This document shows positions 1 through 4,831 of a stretch of DNA of 23,054 nucleotides, piece by piece. The stretch spans positions 1-23,054 of IMG/VR virus record IMGVR_UViG_3300046642_000749; one strand, given 5' to 3'. Source of the DNA: a virus. Position 1 is the stretch's first letter, and the number at the start of each line of letters is the position of its first letter. The position numbers and the translations under genes are program-made. Below the pieces are notes generated by a model. It did no database searches. It was given only the letters and a program-made list of their open reading frames with translations, and had not been told where the DNA came from.

Positions 1-5
1 CACAT

Positions 6-20
6 TTCACATCGGGTGAA
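6..20. promoter_or_regulatory. Inverted repeat TTCAC-N5-GTGAA, candidate operator O1
   Basis: Perfect 5-bp arms (TTCAC at 6-10, GTGAA at 16-20) around ATCGG. The same arms with the same 5-base spacer recur at 422-436, and an imperfect copy lies at 66-80, so three sites bracket the small HTH gene at 87-302. I infer that this HTH protein or a related phage repressor binds them; nothing in the sequence proves it. Confidence 0.4.
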
Positions 21-57
21 CTTTCCACCGCCGGAACGTGAATGTCGGCAATAGCCC

Positions 58-86
58 TTGACGTTTTCATGTGACGTGAATTATCA
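58..86 (+). promoter_or_regulatory. Possible promoter overlapping candidate operator O2
   Basis: TTGACG at 58-63 is a good -35 match, and 17 bases later TTATCA (81-86) is a poor -10 match directly before the ATG at 87. The imperfect operator TTCAT-N5-GTGAA (66-80) lies in the spacer, where a bound repressor would block polymerase. If this promoter is used, the mRNA of the HTH gene would be nearly leaderless, which fits the lack of a Shine-Dalgarno sequence. The -10 is weak, so this is tentative. Confidence 0.3.
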
Positions 87-302
87 ATGCCTATGCCTCG
101 TTTGGTCGATGAACTCGTCGATGTTTTGGGTGGCTCAGCCGCCACCGCCGAGATCGCCGGCGTCGGCATATCCGCGGTATCCAACTGGAAGACGAACGGT
201 GTGATCCCCGCCGCGTACTTTCTGGTCTTTTCCAAGGAATTCAAACGCCGCGACTTGCGTCTTGACCCGGCAATTTTTGCTTTCAGGCGCGACGTCGCAT
301 GA
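87..302 (+). CDS. Small Cro-like helix-turn-helix regulator
   Basis: A 71-aa protein dominated by one predicted helix-turn-helix at roughly residues 8-35: a helix containing LVDVLGG, then TAEIAGVG and a recognition helix with SAVSNWKTNG followed by IPAAYF. This is the pattern of Cro/YdaS-like DNA-binding proteins of phages and their hosts, in which the W and the NGIP turn are typical. It probably binds operator DNA as a dimer and controls early phage genes. TTCAC-N5-GTGAA type repeats lie before and after it, supporting autoregulation. ATG at 87 or at 93 could be the start; neither has a clear ribosome binding site. The family-level call is fairly safe, but whether it acts as a repressor, a Cro or an antitoxin-like protein cannot be told. 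Confidence 0.65.
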   Translation: MPMPRLVDELVDVLGGSAATAEIAGVGISAVSNWKTNGVIPAAYFLVFSKEFKRRDLRLDPAIFAFRRDVA

Positions 303-471
303 CCTGCGAAGCTGACAATTTCGCCCACTGTATCGCCACCTACGCGACTTCAAACACGCATTTGAAAATTGGTGCGCACGCATTACAAGCACCGGAAATT
401 TAACGAGTTCGGTCAGCGTACTTCACGCAATGTGAAGCTGTCAAGCGTTCCAGTTAAAGGAGCCAGCCCTG
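303..471. other. Intergenic regulatory region before gcrA-like gene
   Basis: 169 bases without a credible gene. It contains the CTTCAC-N5-GTGAAG inverted repeat (421-437) and, just before the GcrA gene, an AAAGGAG Shine-Dalgarno sequence. No convincing -35/-10 pair was found; TTGAAA at 362-367 has no good partner. Confidence 0.4.
421..437. promoter_or_regulatory. Inverted repeat CTTCAC-N5-GTGAAG, candidate operator O3
   Basis: Perfect 6-bp arms with a 5-base spacer, ending 34 bases before the gcrA-like start codon. It has the same core and geometry as the site at 6-20. It is placed to control the GcrA/methyltransferase operon. The bound protein is inferred, not shown. Confidence 0.45.
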
Positions 472-951
472 ATGACCGATCTGCCCGCCGCGCCCGATAT
501 CGTTCTGCCAACGCCGGACAAACGGGTGACTTGGACCCAGCGGCGGCTCGACCGTGCCGTGGCAATGTGGAAAGCGGGCCAAAGCGGATTAGAGATCGCG
601 GTTGAGCTCGGCATCACACGCTGTGCGGTGATCGGCAAGTTAATTCGCGTCGGCCTGCGCCGCGGGTCGGGTGAAGGAGCGATCAAGGCATACAGCGGCA
701 AGCCCGCAACGCTGCGGCGCGCCCCAAAGCAGGAAAACCGCGCGCCGTGGGTGCCGTCGCCGCAACCAAAGCCAAAACCCGAAACCGTCGGCATGCCGAT
801 CGCGCTGATCGATCTTCAATCGCATCATTGCCGCTGGCCGGTCGATGGTCGGGGTGCCGCAACGCTGTTCTGCGGCGGCAATGCTCACGACGGGCATCCG
901 TACTGCATCGGGCATTGCCGCAGGGCGTATCAGCGATGGGGTGCGGCGTGA
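472..951 (+). CDS. gcrA: GcrA-family cell cycle regulator homologue
   Basis: A 159-aa protein of about the usual GcrA length. The N-terminal DNA-binding part (about residues 20-62) begins [10 protein letters not shown] and carries an HTH with [12 protein letters not shown] and a recognition helix around [11 protein letters not shown]. The C-terminal motif (about 115-155) has CRWP, then FCG, then PYC..HC, the conserved part that in Caulobacter GcrA contacts sigma-70. In the host, GcrA activates promoters carrying methylated GANTC sites with sigma-70. A phage copy could redirect host transcription or cell-cycle timing; that is inference. The start is well supported by AAAGGAG upstream. Its stop overlaps the GTG of the adenine methyltransferase gene, so the two are probably translated together. 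Divergent phage copies of GcrA are common in alphaproteobacterial prophages. Confidence 0.88.
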   Translation: MTDLPAAPDIVLPTPDKRVTWTQRRLDRAVAMWKAGQSGLEIAVELGITRCAVIGKLIRVGLRRGSGEGAIKAYSGKPATLRRAPKQENRAPWVPSPQPKPKPETVGMPIALIDLQSHHCRWPVDGRGAATLFCGGNAHDGHPYCIGHCRRAYQRWGAA

Positions 952-1916
952 AAGGACTCGCCAAATACAACGCCGCCAAGCGTGCCCTGGCCGAAAGTCA
1001 TCGCGTCGACGAGGTCAAAGATATTCGCGACAAAGCCGTTGCGATGCAGGTCTACGCCACGCAGGCAAAGGACTCCGAACTTATCGATCACGCCACCGAC
1101 ATCAGGATGCGCGCCGAGATCAGAGCGGGCGAGCTGCTGGCGGAAATGGCGAAGCGGAAAGAACGCAAGACCCAGAGCGGCGATAAAAGAGCGAAATCGC
1201 AGCCTGCTATTTCGCTTTTTGATCTCGGCCTGACTGCGACGCAATCCTCGCGCTGGCAAGCACTCGCCGCGCTGCCGAGGCAAGATCAGGAGCAAAAGAT
1301 CGCGCGGGCCAAGCGCAAAGCGAAGGCCGCGCTCGACGGGACGGCAAAGCGCGAGCGCGCAGAAATGCGGCTTGAAGACGAGGCGCGAGTCCGCGCGCTT
1401 ATTCCCCGCGTTGGCCGATTCCGTGCCCTCGTTATTGATCCGCCGTGGGATTACGAATGGCTGTCAATCGCTGGCCGGGCGTCGCCTGGCTACGCAACGA
1501 TGACACACGAGGAATTAATAGCGCTCGATGTGGCGCAATGGGCGGAAGATAATTGCCACCTTTACCTGTGGACTACCAACAATTTTATGACGCGCGCCGT
1601 CGATCTGATGGCGCGATGGGGATTCCAGCACAAGACGGTGTTGACCTGGGTAAAGCCGCGCTGGGGACTCGGCTCCTATTTCCGCAATTCGACAGAGCAT
1701 ATTCTGTTTGGAATCCGTGGCGAATTGCGCACGCGATCCGACAGCATTGCCACGCACTTTGAGGCCCCTGTTTCCAAGCATAGCGCCAAGCCTCCGATCT
1801 TCTATGAGATCGTGCGCAAGGCATCCTACGAGCCTTTCGGCGAAGTTTTCCAACGCGAAGAAAGGGCCGATTTCACCAATGTTTTTGTGGCCGCCACGCA
1901 AGAGGCGGCAGAATGA
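948..1916 (+). CDS. MT-A70 family DNA N6-adenine methyltransferase
   Basis: With the GTG at 948 the protein is 322 aa; an in-frame ATG at 936 is an alternative that would add four residues. An N-terminal helical part (1-75, rich in K, R and E) is followed by a linker and the MT-A70 catalytic domain from about residue 155. The catalytic DPPW motif is at residues 164-167 ([10 protein letters not shown]), and further family segments are [10 protein letters not shown] and the stretch around [27 protein letters not shown] (visible in pieces). The family transfers a methyl group from SAM to adenine N6. In phages it can protect DNA from restriction or alter regulation. GTGA overlap with the GcrA gene and ATGA overlap with the next gene indicate one operon. 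The target sequence cannot be read from the protein. Confidence 0.88.
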   Translation: MKGLAKYNAAKRALAESHRVDEVKDIRDKAVAMQVYATQAKDSELIDHATDIRMRAEIRAGELLAEMAKRKERKTQSGDKRAKSQPAISLFDLGLTATQSSRWQALAALPRQDQEQKIARAKRKAKAALDGTAKRERAEMRLEDEARVRALIPRVGRFRALVIDPPWDYEWLSIAGRASPGYATMTHEELIALDVAQWAEDNCHLYLWTTNNFMTRAVDLMARWGFQHKTVLTWVKPRWGLGSYFRNSTEHILFGIRGELRTRSDSIATHFEAPVSKHSAKPPIFYEIVRKASYEPFGEVFQREERADFTNVFVAATQEAAE

Positions 1917-2482
1917 ATTTCGCGGAACGAGATTGGCGACTAGACGATATCTGGCAGCGGCAGATGCGTGACCGAATTTTAGCGCCGGGCTTCTATGGCA
2001 AATATTCTGCCGATGGCCGCTACGTTTTTATCGATAAGGGACGCTTGGCCTTTCATTTCCAGCGCGAGCTCGCGGTGGACACCATAGTCCAGCGAAAAGA
2101 TGGCGGCATTGTTTGCATTGAGGAAAAGATAGTCCGATGGCCGAAGCGCGGGCATCCATATGATGCGTTTACCCTTGAAACAAAAAGCTGCACAAGTCCC
2201 GGCCGCGAAAAAACCGGCTGGATGATGTATGGCGAGGCCGATTATTTATTCTATTGTTTTTCAAATGCGACAGAGGATGAGCTGGATTGTCACCTCATCG
2301 AATTTCCGCGCCTGCAAAAATGGTTTTGGGACAATATCGAAGCGGCTAACTGGCCGCGAACTGTTACTGAACAAATCAATCGCACTGAGTGCTGCGTAGT
2401 GCCGATCGCCGAAGTCGCTGCGAACGTAAAAACCCGGCAATATAAAATTACAAGACCCAGTTGGTGGGAAGACGCGCTATGA
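1913..2482 (+). CDS. Phage protein of unknown function, possible PD-(D/E)xK nuclease core
   Basis: A 189-aa protein that I do not recognise by name. A central segment (residues about 52-80) reads VDTIVQ, then [13 protein letters not shown]: an acidic residue on a strand followed by E-x-K on the next strand, the layout of a PD-(D/E)xK nuclease active site. It continues with AFTLETKS and a strand YLFYCF, as in Holliday-junction-resolvase-like folds. No other domain is evident. Its ATG overlaps the methyltransferase stop (ATGA) and its stop overlaps the next start in the same way, so it is translated as part of this group. The pairing with a methyltransferase suggests DNA processing or restriction-type activity, but this rests only on motif and context. 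Confidence 0.6.
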   Translation: MNFAERDWRLDDIWQRQMRDRILAPGFYGKYSADGRYVFIDKGRLAFHFQRELAVDTIVQRKDGGIVCIEEKIVRWPKRGHPYDAFTLETKSCTSPGREKTGWMMYGEADYLFYCFSNATEDELDCHLIEFPRLQKWFWDNIEAANWPRTVTEQINRTECCVVPIAEVAANVKTRQYKITRPSWWEDAL

Positions 2483-3153
2483 GCAAGGCTTGGATGCCGT
2501 TCTATGGTGCCGATTTTGTCGGCAACACGCTTAACCTAACCCGCGGCGAGATTGGTTCCTACGTGCTCCTGCTTTGGCATCATTGGGAACACGGCTCTTT
2601 GCCGGCCGATGAAAACCAACTGCGCCGCATCGCGCGCGTAACTGTACCATCACAGTGGCCCCGCCTTTGGGCAGCGCTAAAGCCGCTTTTCCAGTCCGAC
2701 CTGGATAGTCCTACTAGGATAGTCCAACATAGATGTCTAAGTGAACTGTCTAAGGCGGCTAAAATCTCTAGCAAACGCAAGGCTGCGGCTGAGCAAATGC
2801 TCAAACACAAACGAGCAAATGCTGAGCAATTGCTCACACATTCACAATCACATTCACAGTTAAGAAAGAAAGATAGATCTTATAATGAGGTTTCATGTGA
2901 AACAGGGGTGAAGACACCGCGGCATGGCGTTCGGTCAGCCGACGCCCGCTTTGTTTATTTCAAGCGCGATACCGACGAATTTGCTGCCTACGTCAATGAC
3001 TACCTCGAAGGAACCGGCGACGAGCCCAATGCCACGGCAGACGGCCGCTGGTTCAAAGTTTACGGCGAGGAGCAACAGGTAGCCGAAAAGGGAAAAAGCA
3101 ACGGCGTAAGTTCGGAACTCGAGGCAACCGTCAAAGCAAGGGGATGGGCATAA
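2479..3153 (+). CDS. DUF1376 (YdaU-like) phage replication-associated protein
   Basis: Using the ATG at 2479, which overlaps the preceding stop as ATGA, the protein is 224 aa. Residues 5-75 form the DUF1376 domain: WMPFYGADF, LTRGEIGSYVLLLWHHW, GSLPADENQLRRIARV and WPRLWAAL. The domain resembles the winged-helix N-terminus of phage replication-initiation proteins. Residues 92-140 are a low-complexity, charged linker (KRKAAAEQ, HSQSHSQ, RKKDRS) encoded by a repeat-rich, AT-rich stretch. The C-terminal part (about 155-200) is a small conserved-looking segment ending WFKVYGEE. Family members sit in early phage regions next to replication genes. A role in replication initiation is likely but not demonstrated, and no helicase loader partner is visible. 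Confidence 0.75.
   Translation: MSKAWMPFYGADFVGNTLNLTRGEIGSYVLLLWHHWEHGSLPADENQLRRIARVTVPSQWPRLWAALKPLFQSDLDSPTRIVQHRCLSELSKAAKISSKRKAAAEQMLKHKRANAEQLLTHSQSHSQLRKKDRSYNEVSCETGVKTPRHGVRSADARFVYFKRDTDEFAAYVNDYLEGTGDEPNATADGRWFKVYGEEQQVAEKGKSNGVSSELEATVKARGWA
2703..2754. repeat. Two pairs of short direct repeats, part of putative origin
   Basis: GGATAGTCC occurs at 2703-2711 and 2717-2725 (14-base period), and TGTCTAAG at 2734-2741 and 2747-2754 (13-base period). They lie inside the DUF1376 gene, in the segment that encodes its linker, immediately before the iteron-like repeats at 2791. Confidence 0.5.
2791..2835. repeat. Iteron-like repeats GAGCAAWTGCTC, putative phage replication origin
   Basis: Three units: GAGCAAATGCTC at 2791-2802, GAGCAAATGCT at 2813-2823 and, directly abutting, GAGCAATTGCTC at 2824-2835. 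The arms GAGCA/TGCTC make each full unit nearly or perfectly palindromic. They are followed by tandem 12-base repeats and an AT-rich patch, all inside a replication-type gene, as in lambda where ori lies within gene O. The origin role is inferred from this arrangement. Confidence 0.55.
2837..2860. repeat. Tandem 12-bp direct repeat (CACATTCACAAT-like)
   Basis: Two head-to-tail 12-base units (2837-2848 and 2849-2860) that differ at one position. They lie between the iteron-like repeats and the AT-rich stretch 2860-2890, and encode part of the HSQSHSQ linker of the DUF1376 protein. Confidence 0.55.
2881..2903 (+). promoter_or_regulatory. TATAAT box followed by perfect palindrome inside the DUF1376 gene
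   Basis: TATAAT at 2881-2886 is a perfect -10 match, and four bases later comes the 14-base perfect palindrome GTTTCATGTGAAAC (2890-2903), where a transcript would start. There is no good -35 element 16-18 bases upstream, so this may be part of the putative origin (unwinding region plus protein site) rather than a promoter. Confidence 0.35.
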
Positions 3154-3154
3154 C

Positions 3155-3172
3155 AGCGCATCGCGCTATAGT
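3155..3172 (+). promoter_or_regulatory. Small hairpin and TATAGT box upstream of the 3196 gene
   Basis: AGCGC (3155-3159) and GCGCT (3163-3167) form a perfect 5-bp stem with a triloop, just after the DUF1376 stop codon. TATAGT (3167-3172) overlaps its right end and could be a -10 element, but no matching -35 is visible. There is no T run, so it does not look like an intrinsic terminator. Confidence 0.25.
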
Positions 3173-3195
3173 GGCCGCAGAACAGGAAGCGTCGC

Positions 3196-3822
3196 ATGAA
3201 CGATATCGCCATCGTGACCCGCGAAGCGCTGCGCCGTGCGATCCTGACCCTCGCCGCCCTGCCCGATCCTGATCAGCGCTATCTGCGCTATGTGACGCCG
3301 AATATTTCCGTGGTGCGCGATGCGGCCGAAGCCTACGGCTGGACACCGGCTCGGCTGCGGTTCTTCCCGACGCCATTCGACTGCTCGGTTTATCTGCAAG
3401 TGCTCGGTTGGTTGTCGTGGTATGAACGCTCGATCGTGCAAGGCGCCCATGCCGTTAGGATCGTCATGGCCTGGGCCACCGGCTGCGAATATTGGCAGCT
3501 ATCGAAACGCTTTTCATGTTCCGAACGAACTCTGCGCCGCAAGATCGATAGCGTCGCCGACATCATCGGACACACGTTCGAACCGGAGATCTACAAATTA
3601 TTACTTGACGGTTGTCACGAATGTCCGCCAAAATGCCGTTCTTCGTTGGATGAGTGGAATTCCGCCAGCGACCTTCTCACAAGCCCCGAATACTGGATCG
3701 CAAGCGGCCCTAAGCCGTGCTCCGACTTGAGTAATCCGGCAATTATCAAAGATCGCAACCGCACAATCCGCAAGATAGAACGCGGCAACGCTAAGCGTCG
3801 CCGACGAACTGCGGTGGCCTGA
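3196..3822 (+). CDS. Phage HTH protein, DUF6362-like
   Basis: A 208-aa protein. The central part contains SWYERSIVQGAHAVRIVMAWATG followed, at about residues 95-120, by a helix-turn-helix: WQLSKRFSCSERTLRRKID. Alphaproteobacterial phage proteins with this layout (DUF6362-like) have an aromatic-rich helix, then an HTH containing RFGCSR-type turns. The N-terminal part and the basic tail (ending KRRRRTAVA) are not assigned. It probably binds DNA, perhaps as a late regulator placed just before the packaging and structural genes; this is inference from position. ATG 3196 has AGGAAG at good distance upstream. It is separated from its neighbours by short intergenic gaps, unlike the overlapping genes before it. 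Confidence 0.6.
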   Translation: MNDIAIVTREALRRAILTLAALPDPDQRYLRYVTPNISVVRDAAEAYGWTPARLRFFPTPFDCSVYLQVLGWLSWYERSIVQGAHAVRIVMAWATGCEYWQLSKRFSCSERTLRRKIDSVADIIGHTFEPEIYKLLLDGCHECPPKCRSSLDEWNSASDLLTSPEYWIASGPKPCSDLSNPAIIKDRNRTIRKIERGNAKRRRRTAVA

Positions 3823-3931
3823 GTAGTCCCGTGGCCGCTGTGGTGAGGCAGGTGAGCCAATTGCCTCAGGCTCCGCAAGCCAGCTCCCAAATCATCGGGC
3901 CTGCCTCATGCATCGATTGGAATGAACTATC
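3823..3931. other. Intergenic gap with interlaced inverted repeats
   Basis: TGAGGCA (3844-3850) can pair with TGCCTCA (3862-3868), and GAGCC (3854-3858) can pair with GGCTC (3869-3873). The two pairings interlock, so they are alternatives. TGCCTCA recurs at 3902-3908. No gene is visible. A regulatory RNA fold or a protein-binding site is possible. Confidence 0.35.
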
Positions 3932-4225
3932 TTGAGGCTAATCAAACCGCCCATCCCGAAGGGCAATTACCGCACCGTCGAACTACCGCCAAGGCAGCGT
4001 GATCCAATATACGGAACGCCTGACCATGTCGCTTGGTCCAACGAAGTGCGCAAGCGAGCGCATTGGCAATGCGAGCGATGCGGCAAGCGTGAAGGTAGAA
4101 TGTTCGCCGACCACATCATCGAGCTTAGCGATGGCGGTCAGCCATTCGACCTAGCCAATGGTCAATGCCTCTGCGGCTCATGCCACACGATCAAGACCAT
4201 GCAAGAGCGTGCCAAGCGTCGCTGA
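3932..4225 (+). CDS. HNH endonuclease, phage packaging-associated type
   Basis: A 97-aa protein, typical of single-domain phage HNH enzymes. A structural zinc site is formed by C47-x2-C50 (CERC) and C81-x2-C84 (CGSC). The catalytic beta-beta-alpha-metal motif is ADHIIELSDGG (D60, H61), then N76, with H85 at the end of the motif. In HK97-like phages an HNH protein encoded next to the terminase assists terminase cutting of concatemeric DNA, and the terminase genes follow here, which supports that role. The start is the TTG at 3932: an in-frame stop lies just upstream at 3923-3925 and no ATG is available. Function is secure at domain level. Confidence 0.85.
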   Translation: MRLIKPPIPKGNYRTVELPPRQRDPIYGTPDHVAWSNEVRKRAHWQCERCGKREGRMFADHIIELSDGGQPFDLANGQCLCGSCHTIKTMQERAKRR

Positions 4226-4296
4226 TCCTGCGCGTGGATGGTCGAAGCAATAAACGTAGCAACAATACTGACAAAGCAATGCTGGAAAATTGCATG

Positions 4297-4317
4297 AGCC
4301 ATCGGGGGGTGGCTTTT
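4297..4317 (+). terminator. Weak terminator-like hairpin
   Basis: AGCCA (4297-4301) and TGGCT (4310-4314) form a 5-bp stem around a G-rich loop, followed by a short T run. It lies 72 bases after the HNH gene and before the terminase operon, a sensible place for early/late transcript separation. The stem is short and the T run is only four bases, so this is tentative. Confidence 0.25.
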
Positions 4318-4403
4318 AACAACGAATGCAAAATTGCTATGACCGCGCAGCCGCTCATCGGTGTCTTTTTATTTTCAAAAATTCCGGACCTAATTTAAGT
4401 TTT

Positions 4404-4456
4404 GTCTAGCATGGCTAGATGAGAAAAAACAAACCCTTAAGGCGAGCAAGCTAGAC
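4404..4456. promoter_or_regulatory. GTCTAGC / GCTAGAY inverted repeats abutting terS start
   Basis: TCTAGC-ATG-GCTAGA (4405-4419) is a perfect 6-bp inverted repeat. A third half-site, GCTAGAC (4450-4456), is the exact reverse complement of GTCTAGC (4404-4410) and ends at the base before the ATG at 4457. The outer pair encloses the AAGGCGAG ribosome-binding region. It could be a binding site for the terminase small subunit (packaging or autoregulation), a late-gene operator, or an mRNA fold controlling translation; the sequence alone does not choose. Confidence 0.4.
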
Positions 4457-4831
4457 ATGGCGCAGGAACCTCACAAACCGACTGGCCGATTGCGGAAGAA
4501 GGTTTGCTTGCTTGTGGCCGCAGGAATGAGCGAGCCCGAAGTCGCGACCGCGCTGAAGATGGCTCGCGAGACGTTGCGCAAGTACTACGCGGATGAACTG
4601 TTGAACGGGCGCGCGTCGTTTCGGCGTGAGTTATTGGAAATGTTAGAGACAGCGGCACGTAAGGGCAGCGTTGCGGCGATGAAGCATCTTGATCTACGAA
4701 CCTCGGGCGAAGCTGTTTCACAGCCGCCGCTAGTCGGCAAAAAGATCGAACAGGCCAAAGCGGCCGCGACTGCCGGAGCTGGAACGGTGTGGGCTGAGAT
4801 TATTCAAATGCCCAACGGACAGGCAAATTGA
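4457..4831 (+). CDS. terS: Terminase small subunit-like HTH protein
   Basis: A 124-aa protein. An N-terminal HTH (about residues 14-45) contains KKVCLLVAAGMSEPEVATAL, then RETLRKYYADEL, typical of small terminase subunits and related phage HTH proteins that recognise the packaging start on phage DNA. A helical part (about 50-80, with FRRELLEMLETAARKG and AAMKHLDL) would make the oligomerisation region. The C-terminus is low-complexity and Ala-rich. Assignment rests on the HTH and on the position: its TGA overlaps the TTG start of the large terminase (TTGA, 4828-4831). GTCTAGC-type inverted repeats end exactly at its start codon. Confidence 0.75.
   Translation: MAQEPHKPTGRLRKKVCLLVAAGMSEPEVATALKMARETLRKYYADELLNGRASFRRELLEMLETAARKGSVAAMKHLDLRTSGEAVSQPPLVGKKIEQAKAAATAGAGTVWAEIIQMPNGQAN

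Larger units (their letters stand above)
4226..4456. other. Intergenic region upstream of terminase operon
   Basis: 231 bases, more AT-rich than its surroundings, with no convincing gene. It holds a weak terminator-like hairpin (4297-4317), an AT-rich segment around 4366-4400 where a late promoter could lie, and TCTAGC inverted repeats (4404-4456) reaching to the terminase start codon. I could not identify a good -35/-10 pair. Confidence 0.4.

Noticed and set aside
362-390. Promoter with TTGAAA before the GcrA gene
   Set aside because: No acceptable -10 hexamer lies 16-18 bases downstream.
747-947. N-terminal extension of the methyltransferase frame
   Set aside because: The first 60 or so residues are the GcrA gene read in another frame (R-rich). 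The GTG at 948 or ATG at 936 fits the family and the gene overlap.
3155-3167. Intrinsic terminator after the DUF1376 gene
   Set aside because: The stem is only 5 bp and is not followed by a T run.
3844-3873. H-type RNA pseudoknot
   Set aside because: The two stems do interlock, but no bases would be left for the loop spanning the 7-bp stem, so I treat the pairings as alternative hairpins.
4165-4398. Plus-strand frame of 77 aa after the HNH gene
   Set aside because: It begins inside the HNH gene in another frame, has no clear ribosome site or domain, and runs through the likely regulatory gap.
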